6,302 nucleotides of DNA from an uncultured archaeon. GTDB lineage: Archaea; Thermoproteota; Nitrososphaeria; Nitrososphaerales; CALBXV01. Under the pieces are notes generated by a model that worked only from the letters and a program-made list of their open reading frames with translations, ran no database searches and was not told the DNA's origin. Positions 1-5,775 of this stretch are shown piece after piece. The position numbers were made by a program, and so were the translations under genes. The stretch covers positions 1-6,302 of the forward strand of contig CALBXV010000227.1 in NCBI GenBank assembly GCA_937890045.1. Reading direction: 5' to 3'. The number at the start of each line of letters is the position of its first letter. Positions within the stretch are counted from its first letter, which is position 1.

Positions 1-425
1 GAAGCAAAAATAACTTCTTCTCCGACTCGACCATTTACTCGAGTTGAAATTTCTAACTGCTCAGCTTTTCTTATTTCAGAAACTTTGCCATTACAAACAG
101 CGGCACTGCTACCTTTAAATTCACCAGTGCCAGCAAATGTAGTATCTTTAATTACGTCATCGCTGTCAACTTTTACAATTCCATAATCATTTGTTGAAAT
201 AATTAAGCTGCCATCGGAGGGAAGTTCAATAACATCATATGCTTGTCCTATTGATTGACTAGGCGTTGTGATTGTAACATTCATACTTGCTGAATTATCT
301 AAAAGAAATAAAATATTAGCTGGAACATCACCTGCTCCTGATCCTGGTGGAATTGGTTTTGAGTAACTACTTTGTCCAGAAATGATAATTATGAAAAAGA
401 CTACAAATTTTATAATTTTATTCAT
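1..425 (-). CDS. second PilY1-like pilus tip protein, N-terminal part (runs off left edge)
   Basis: The reading frame opens at the ATG at 425-423 and stays open for 141 full codons to the window edge, so the C-terminus is missing. Residues 1-22 form a signal peptide: a Lys-containing start, a long hydrophobic run (FVVFFIIIIS), and a probable cut after SSYS before KPIPPGSG. Residues 35-48 are the first strand of a vWA domain with the metal-site motif DxSxS as D43-N-S-A-S47. The stretch from residue 23 to 48 matches the mature N-terminus of the upstream PilY1 protein at 22 of 26 positions by hand alignment. After the metal motif the protein does not continue as a normal vWA domain. It goes into propeller-like strands (LIISTNDYGIVKVDSDD), as its neighbour does. 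It starts 23 bases after the stop of the upstream gene, so the two are presumably co-transcribed; no Shine-Dalgarno is visible. From family knowledge the role is an exported pilus-tip adhesin. Whether it has the PilY1 C-terminal propeller cannot be seen here. Confidence 0.85.
   Translation of the reverse strand, partial: MNKIIKFVVFFIIIISGQSSYSKPIPPGSGAGDVPANILFLLDNSASMNVTITTPSQSIGQAYDVIELPSDGSLIISTNDYGIVKVDSDDVIKDTTFAGTGEFKGSSAAVCNGKVSEIRKAEQLEISTRVNGRVGEEVIFA
281..360 (-). repeat. direct repeat copy 2: conserved 5' coding segment of second pilY1-like gene
   Basis: This segment encodes the end of the signal-peptide region through the DNSAS metal motif. It aligns without gaps to 5029-5108 at about 85% nucleotide identity (hand count, about 67 of 79 bases). 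It is the trace of a tandem gene duplication or of conversion between the two genes, not a mobile repeat. Confidence 0.8.
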
Positions 426-439
426 AATTTTATAAAATT
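426..439. repeat. 14-bp perfect AT palindrome abutting the second pilY1-like start
   Basis: AATTTTATAAAATT is its own reverse complement and ends at the base before the ATG at 425. It fills most of the 23-base gap after the upstream stop. It could be a weak hairpin, an operator half-site, or only AT-rich leader sequence. Part of it (AAATTTTATAA) also occurs in the leader of the gene starting at 5704. Confidence 0.5.
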
Positions 440-448
440 TGGATTTAT

Positions 449-3400
449 TTAAAATCCGCTTTCTCTCCAACTACCTCTGCTTGATTTTACCTCTCCAGCA
501 GCAGCTAATTGTTTATATAATGTATCAGCATCTTCACTTGGACCGGCAACGTTAGCATAAAGGTTGTCTCCGAATACTATTAACTCTGATAAAATACCTT
601 CTCTTACAAATTTACAATCCGATCCACTTGCTACACCACCTTTAGTTAAAAGGTGAGAATTATTTGTTCCACATTCATCATCAGCTACACAAATATACGC
701 ATTTCCAATATTGCATTTATTTGTACCCGGTGGTGGTTCATAAATTGGAAAATAAACATATCCTTTAAATATAGTTGGAGATGCAGAAAGCTTTCTATGA
801 GTATTTTGAGTTGCGGGATCATTTGGTTGTAATCCATCCACAGTATCTAAATGTATCACCCATGCTAAATCCTCTCGTCCGGGACCATCTGCACATATAA
901 GTTTTCCAGTTGTATTAACACACACTTCTGCATCGTCAACGCTAAGAGCGACATTTGCACCTTGATGAGCTAATTCTACGAATTCTGCCTCTGTTTCGCG
1001 TGGGACTATAATATTATTAAGATGTTTGAAGTATGGATAATTTGGGTCTTTTATTCCATATAAAATATTATCCATCCATGGCGATCCTCCACCAATATCA
1101 TTAAAGTTTCCTGTTCCACCGAATAACCAAAACTGATTTGTTGTTACTCCAATTCCAGCGTCCATTGTAAAAAAACTGTACCTTTTATTTGTAGTATTAG
1201 CATTTAATCTAAATAATGTTGTTTGATCAAATAGTGATGCCCCATGCTCAGTTGAACTTGTTAAGTTAATTTTTGTAATTTTGCCTTCCATGTCATTGAA
1301 GTATACCATTGCTCCTCTCCAAGGAATATTATATGCGGTGTCAGGCGTTATTACGACTGGCGATGAAGGTAATGAATTTCCTATGTTGCTTCCATTTGCT
1401 GTTGCTATAGCTCCACTACTTCCTACTACTCCACTTGGGTTTGTATCAACTATAGTGATTGGACCTCCATTATCCTCTGCACCAAAAATTGATCCTGGGT
1501 TCTCAGGATCGTCTAAGTTAACAATAAATACTGCGGATCCAGCACATAAATTTGTATTGCCCATTCCAGCACCCATAACAGCTACATAGGTGTCTTTGTC
1601 ACTATTACCTCTATCAGACTCTGATGCAGAAGGAATTCTAAATATTCTTGGTGCTGACCACGTTTCACCTAATTGGCTATAATCGTATGTAGGTTCAATA
1701 CCACTACTAGACGTACAAGAAGTAGCGACATTAAAACTATTAGTTTGTCTTGTTTCACTTGCACTTCCTCCTCTATTAAAAAATTTTGTATCATTAAATG
1801 TAACAACTAACTGACCAGCAACATATTGTGCTGTATCAAAATTTATAACTTCCATGGTGCCACTTACTCTTTCTGTAATTCTTAAATTAGTTTTAAGAAC
1901 ATTTGTACCATCTGGAGCATCAGGAAGTAATCCTTCAAAAGTAAATGTGGTTCCCATGTAACATGAGGCCGTTCCAGCTGCGTGAAAAGAACCACCTGCA
2001 TCAGTGTTAGTCTGGCAGGCAGCAATTGCATCTTGTGCAGTCGAAACATCGCTGTCTACTCCTCCATCAGTTTCTAGGGCTGCTTCTAAATTTGCTGATG
2101 CTCTCTGACCCTCTAAAGATTCTTCAATACTTTGGGATCCTACAGAATAAGTGTGTTCTGTTATATTGCCCTCATCATCGGACACAAGAACCCTATTGCC
2201 TATTGCATCATTATAAATTGAAAACATGTGTATTGGACCTTTCCCATCTAATAGTATTGGTTCAGTTACGTCTAATACCGAAAATCCAGCACCGCCCCTT
2301 CCGTAAGGTATCAATAAAATAGTGTGCCAACTTTTTTGATCTTCTAAATTTCCATCCTGATCATGACCATAGATAAATACATCATGAACTATCGGTGATC
2401 CATCTACGCCAAAAATTGCATTTGTTCCTCCTTTAAAGGTATCAACTTCTCCATCCAGGTCTGGATTTACAATTGATGGTATTACACCTGCTATGAAAGG
2501 TGGAATAAAACCCCACTCCTCTACTCCTGTTTCAGCATTTATTGCGTGTAACATTCCAGAGTTTGAACCGGCATAAATTACTTTTCTTCTAGCTGCATGT
2601 TTTGCAATAAAACCTTGATAATTATTTGTAGATCTATAGTAAGCCTCTTCATTAGAGCTTGTAAAATCTAAACTTGCATCGGGTGGTCCTATTTCTACTA
2701 GCTGAGAATGATATATATCTCCTAAAACATGACCTCTTCTTTCAGTAATATTACAATCGCCATTGTAGTCAAAATAGTCAGATCCTTTCATAAAATTAAT
2801 TAAGCCAAGAACATCATCAGCATTTCCATCTTCGACGCCAGTTGCACTAGAACAGTTTGAGGTTGTATTGTGGTAATCTTGGACCGTGTATCCTAAAATT
2901 CCAAAAAGCTCTTCGATAGCGGGTGAATTATCAGTATTAAAATTATCCCAATTTCCAATGTAATCTGCTGTGGGGATTGCGCTCCAGATATTTCTTGTAT
3001 CACTTAGTCCAGCCGCTGTTGCTTGTTTTTTTACTTCTGCTGCGGCATCCCAATTTCCTGCTGCATTTATATCATGGTCAACAGTACCGTCTGTTTTAAG
3101 AGTTTTTCTTAAAATTGTACCTTGCCATTCTCCAAATTGTTCATAGGCAAACTGAGCTTGATACAATGATCCACCCTCTTGAACCGTTGCAGTAATTGAT
3201 GGTGCTGTAAATGATAATTTTTCAGCAAGGATTTGTCTGATTTTACTTGTAAGCTGTGTTTTTAATTCTTCTGGTGTATTTGCAACTATAGTAGGTTCAC
3301 AATCTGGATGACTAGAATCGCCTTCTGGACAAGAGCCTGCAACAGCCATTTGGTCAAATCTCGCCATTCCCACTGCGTTAATACCCCCTCCATATGCTAC

Positions 3401-5176
3401 GAATAATGTTCTAACTGGATTTGGTAAATCTCGCAGCTGGGCAATTCTTTCTGCCGCTGGGTTATTGTTTCTCATCATCCCATCACCAATAACAATTACA
3501 TAATTTATCTGGCAATCAGAATTTTCGTCATATCCAGGAAAGTCATTTGTAAAATAGTCTAATGCTATTTCAGAGTATGCATTAGCGTCTGTTCCCCATG
3601 CAAGTCCTTGGGGCAATAAATTGTCGAGAATTTGAGTATATCCTTCAGCACTAATACCAACATTTAAGCACGAGTCTCTATTGCATACCGTCGAACTACC
3701 ATTTGGGTGAGTTCCACTCCATCCTCCATAATAATTACATCCATCATTAAAATGACAGAACCTTCCACCTCTCGCACCTCTTCTTGGTCCACCAGTTTCA
3801 CCGGCATTCCAGTGACCATATCCAAAATGAGCACCGCTGGTTAAAGTAGTATCACTTACAATTGCAGACATTGCTTGTTTTACTCCAGTCCATCTTGATA
3901 CAGCTCCGCCACCCATTTGTTGAAGCCACGCTGTGTCTACATTTGCTGATGTAAAAAGATCTTCATCAAATTCATCAATTGTTCCAACACTGGTTGTAAC
4001 TAAAATTCTAGTAGATGTTACGTGTATACCTCTGGGTTGAGAAAATCTTACACTGTTCGCTGCGAGTGTTCCTGAATCTTCAGTATTGGGATTCCGATTA
4101 CGAGTACCACTTCCTGCTCTTGCAAGAACTGTATAAGTGGTATTGGTATCTAACTGTATTTTTTGTATAATATGTCTTCGTAAGGAAGTAACATATAAAA
4201 TATTATCATCGTCAGGAGATACATCTATACCCGCTACTTCCGCTAGTTGAGTATCGAGGTTGCCATTCCTTATTGCAACATAACTTTTTGTAGCTCTTCC
4301 TCCATTTACTGTTGTTAAATCATAATTATTTCCTACTTTCGTTAGTGCAAATCCAGATATACCAGAGTTCCACCTAGCAACATATAAAAACGAGGCATCA
4401 CTATTTACTGCAAGCCGCCAGGAATTTCTTAATAGGCTTCTAGTCCGAGACCGGCGCGAAAACCATTGAGTACTTCTTTCTCCTCTAGTTACATTAAAAG
4501 AAGTAAAGCAAGCGTCTCTCATACGCCATCCACATCTTCCAGTAATAAATAAATAAGTTTCACCTCCGATTGTGGCTGCATCCATACCTAATACTTCACC
4601 TGTACGGTCAAATGCTCTTATATAAAACTTACAGTCTTGTCCGTCTTCAGAAACGCCCAAAATAACTCCAGCTCTCCCAAACCATCTATCGTCTGCAGAA
4701 AAGAAAACAACATTTTCATTAGTAACTGTTCCATCATTTGTACTAAGATTTTCTACTAATCTAACTTTTGATGTACCTCTTGTCTGTGTACTCCTTGTTG
4801 TAGAATTATAATTTGCAGTGTCAGAAGTATTAGAAAATCCCGAACAAGTGTGTGGATTCTCTCCTGTAAATCTTTGTCTATTATTATTATATTCTCTATT
4901 TCTCGTCCCATCAGCATTAAATTTTACTACTCCAAGAGTGTTTATCTGACTTACAAGAATATCTCCATTTGAATCATAAATTGCATTCGGTGCATTCCGA
5001 ATTGCGTCTCTATTTGACAATCTTCTGCTCATACTTGCTGAACTATCTATCAAAAATAATATATTTGCAGGAACATCACCTTCTCCTGATCCTGGAGGAA
5101 CAGGTTTAGCTTGAACTTGAAGATTAAAGTCCAATAGAAAAATAATAAATAAAAAATATTTTAAAATCTTTATCAT
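449..5176 (-). CDS. pilY1: PilY1/PilC-family type IV pilus tip adhesin with split vWA domain (1575 aa)
   Basis: This is a secreted pilus-tip protein, larger than typical PilY1 proteins (about 1000-1200 residues). Residues 1-23 are a signal peptide ending VQA. Residues 37-50 hold the first vWA strand and metal-site motif D44-S-S-A-S48. Residues about 52-425 are an insertion with NHL-like propeller repeats (VAGIDVSPDDDNILYVT; FSQPRGIHVTSTRILVTT). The vWA fold resumes at about 429 (GVKQAMSAIVSD), continues through GTDANAYSEIALDYF (528-542) and NYVIVIGDG (558-566), and ends near 650. The C-terminal PilY1 propeller shows family motifs: RGHVLGDIYHSQ (814-825), YAGSNSGMLHAINAETG (868-884), VDGSPIVHDV (924-933), GRGGAGFSVLDVT (959-971), GETWSAPRI (1170-1178), VYFNDMEGKITKINL (1291-1305), and the terminal SWRE. 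A further insertion lies at about 1000-1168. The start is supported by the signal peptide and by a GGGTGA site in the end of the upstream gene. The family assignment is firm; the ligand is unknown. Confidence 0.93.
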   Translation of the reverse strand: MIKILKYFLFIIFLLDFNLQVQAKPVPPGSGEGDVPANILFLIDSSASMSRRLSNRDAIRNAPNAIYDSNGDILVSQINTLGVVKFNADGTRNREYNNNRQRFTGENPHTCSGFSNTSDTANYNSTTRSTQTRGTSKVRLVENLSTNDGTVTNENVVFFSADDRWFGRAGVILGVSEDGQDCKFYIRAFDRTGEVLGMDAATIGGETYLFITGRCGWRMRDACFTSFNVTRGERSTQWFSRRSRTRSLLRNSWRLAVNSDASFLYVARWNSGISGFALTKVGNNYDLTTVNGGRATKSYVAIRNGNLDTQLAEVAGIDVSPDDDNILYVTSLRRHIIQKIQLDTNTTYTVLARAGSGTRNRNPNTEDSGTLAANSVRFSQPRGIHVTSTRILVTTSVGTIDEFDEDLFTSANVDTAWLQQMGGGAVSRWTGVKQAMSAIVSDTTLTSGAHFGYGHWNAGETGGPRRGARGGRFCHFNDGCNYYGGWSGTHPNGSSTVCNRDSCLNVGISAEGYTQILDNLLPQGLAWGTDANAYSEIALDYFTNDFPGYDENSDCQINYVIVIGDGMMRNNNPAAERIAQLRDLPNPVRTLFVAYGGGINAVGMARFDQMAVAGSCPEGDSSHPDCEPTIVANTPEELKTQLTSKIRQILAEKLSFTAPSITATVQEGGSLYQAQFAYEQFGEWQGTILRKTLKTDGTVDHDINAAGNWDAAAEVKKQATAAGLSDTRNIWSAIPTADYIGNWDNFNTDNSPAIEELFGILGYTVQDYHNTTSNCSSATGVEDGNADDVLGLINFMKGSDYFDYNGDCNITERRGHVLGDIYHSQLVEIGPPDASLDFTSSNEEAYYRSTNNYQGFIAKHAARRKVIYAGSNSGMLHAINAETGVEEWGFIPPFIAGVIPSIVNPDLDGEVDTFKGGTNAIFGVDGSPIVHDVFIYGHDQDGNLEDQKSWHTILLIPYGRGGAGFSVLDVTEPILLDGKGPIHMFSIYNDAIGNRVLVSDDEGNITEHTYSVGSQSIEESLEGQRASANLEAALETDGGVDSDVSTAQDAIAACQTNTDAGGSFHAAGTASCYMGTTFTFEGLLPDAPDGTNVLKTNLRITERVSGTMEVINFDTAQYVAGQLVVTFNDTKFFNRGGSASETRQTNSFNVATSCTSSSGIEPTYDYSQLGETWSAPRIFRIPSASESDRGNSDKDTYVAVMGAGMGNTNLCAGSAVFIVNLDDPENPGSIFGAEDNGGPITIVDTNPSGVVGSSGAIATANGSNIGNSLPSSPVVITPDTAYNIPWRGAMVYFNDMEGKITKINLTSSTEHGASLFDQTTLFRLNANTTNKRYSFFTMDAGIGVTTNQFWLFGGTGNFNDIGGGSPWMDNILYGIKDPNYPYFKHLNNIIVPRETEAEFVELAHQGANVALSVDDAEVCVNTTGKLICADGPGREDLAWVIHLDTVDGLQPNDPATQNTHRKLSASPTIFKGYVYFPIYEPPPGTNKCNIGNAYICVADDECGTNNSHLLTKGGVASGSDCKFVREGILSELIVFGDNLYANVAGPSEDADTLYKQLAAAGEVKSSRGSWRESGF
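5029..5108 (-). repeat. direct repeat copy 1: conserved 5' coding segment of pilY1
   Basis: This is the partner of the segment at 281-360. It encodes the start of the mature protein (KPVPPGSGEGDVPANILF) and the DSSAS metal motif. The two copies lie 4748 bases apart in the same orientation. Confidence 0.8.
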
Positions 5177-5179
5177 AAT

Positions 5180-5704
5180 TTATTCACCCATCCTAATTAC
5201 AAACTCTCCAACGGTATAATCAATTAATTCTTCAGTGGAAATATCTAGACTTTCATAAATTCCATCTATTTCCTTAATTTTTTGATACAATATTATTCTA
5301 CCACCACTACTTATCATTTTATAACCTGTCCAATTTTTTTTTTTAACCTCATCGTCTATAGCGCCATAGACACTGCTAGCATATTCATAAATTTTATTTT
5401 CTTCAATATTAGGATCCTCTGTCTCTAATCTAATACCTGCTATTTTTGATTGATAAATAAAAACTTTTATTATTGTATTATCAAGTCCTGAATCAGGACA
5501 ATATATTGCTGTATGGGCTTCGTATTCTGCAGTTGTACCTTCTTCATAATTTTCTGCCTCATAATCGTCAGTAAAATCTAAAATATCTGTTACTTTTGAA
5601 AAATCATCTCCAATTGTTACATTTAGTGAATCACAAGAAAATGCATGCTTGTTAAATGAAACTAATGTCATAATTAATACAATTAATTTTAAAAAGTTTT
5701 TCAT
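5180..5704 (-). CDS. small exported acidic protein of unknown function between pilX-like and pilY1
   Basis: I do not recognise this 174-residue protein. Residues 1-23 look like a signal peptide (MKNFLKLIVLIMTLVSF then HAFS), with the mature protein probably starting at C24. The AFSC context is a poor lipobox because it lacks Leu at -3, so an ordinary signal peptidase I substrate is more likely than a lipoprotein. There are only two cysteines, C24 and C69, which could form one disulfide in the periplasm. The body is rich in Asp and Glu (DDYEAENYEEG near 46-56) and alternates predicted strands (IIKVFIYQSKIAGIRLE, 78-94; GGRIILYQKI, 134-143) with helices. Its stop lies 3 bases before the pilY1 ATG, so the two are almost certainly co-translated. 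By position it is a candidate pilY1 accessory factor, such as a periplasmic chaperone or minor tip component; that is inference. It is longer than Pseudomonas PilY2 (about 115 aa) and sits upstream rather than downstream of pilY1. An 11-A tract encodes K121-K123. Confidence 0.85.
   Translation of the reverse strand: MKNFLKLIVLIMTLVSFNKHAFSCDSLNVTIGDDFSKVTDILDFTDDYEAENYEEGTTAEYEAHTAIYCPDSGLDNTIIKVFIYQSKIAGIRLETEDPNIEENKIYEYASSVYGAIDDEVKKKNWTGYKMISSGGRIILYQKIKEIDGIYESLDISTEELIDYTVGEFVIRMGE
5184..5189 (-). promoter_or_regulatory. ribosome binding site for pilY1 inside the end of the upstream gene
   Basis: On the minus strand GGGTGA ends 7 bases before the pilY1 ATG at 5176. It contains GGTGA, which pairs with the 16S rRNA tail. 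It overlaps the last codons of the 174-residue gene (ATG GGT GAA TAA), and the stop and start are 3 bases apart. This arrangement favours translational coupling. It is the only start in the window with a recognisable Shine-Dalgarno; the starts at 5704 and 425 have AT-rich leaders without one. Confidence 0.55.
5334..5344. repeat. 11-base homopolymer (T on plus strand, A in the gene)
   Basis: Eleven consecutive T on the plus strand read as AAA AAA AAA AA in the 174-residue gene, encoding K121-K123 and the first two bases of N124. It is the longest single-base run I noticed in the window. Loss of one A gives a stop after residue 129, and gain of one A gives a stop after residue 128, so either slip truncates the protein. 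Confidence 0.9.
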
Positions 5705-5775
5705 TTTATATATTATAAAATTTCTTTGTTAGTTTTAAAAGGGTCTCTCTATATATTGTGTCTATTCTGGGCATA
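5705..5775 (-). other. 71-base spacer between pilX-like gene and the small exported gene
   Basis: This is the largest gap in the window. It is strongly AT-rich. On the minus strand it carries TAGACA-like and TATAAT-like strings, but not at a spacing that makes a convincing promoter: the TATAAT at 5717-5712 is only 7 bases from the start codon. No stem followed by a T-run, as in an intrinsic terminator, is visible, so read-through from the pilX-like gene is assumed. Confidence 0.5.

Noticed and set aside
1281..1589. Plus-strand open frame of 102 codons
   Set aside because: It lies wholly antisense inside the pilY1 propeller coding region, has no ribosome site or recognisable protein features, and its composition mirrors the opposite frame.
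2026..2322. Plus-strand open frame of 98 codons
   Set aside because: It is antisense to pilY1 and encodes a low-quality Leu/His/Gln-rich sequence typical of a shadow frame.
2771..2800. RGD integrin-binding motif as in Pseudomonas PilY1
   Set aside because: No RGD occurs in the large protein; the nearest string before the propeller is MKGSDYF.
5633..5635. C24 of the small protein as a lipoprotein lipidation site
   Set aside because: The preceding residues AFS lack the Leu or similar residue at -3 and do not fit a lipobox well; a normal signal peptidase I cut is more likely.
5712..5717. Perfect TATAAT on the minus strand as a -10 promoter box
   Set aside because: It is only 7 bases before the ATG at 5704, has no acceptable -35 at the right spacing, and lies in AT-rich sequence where such strings are common.
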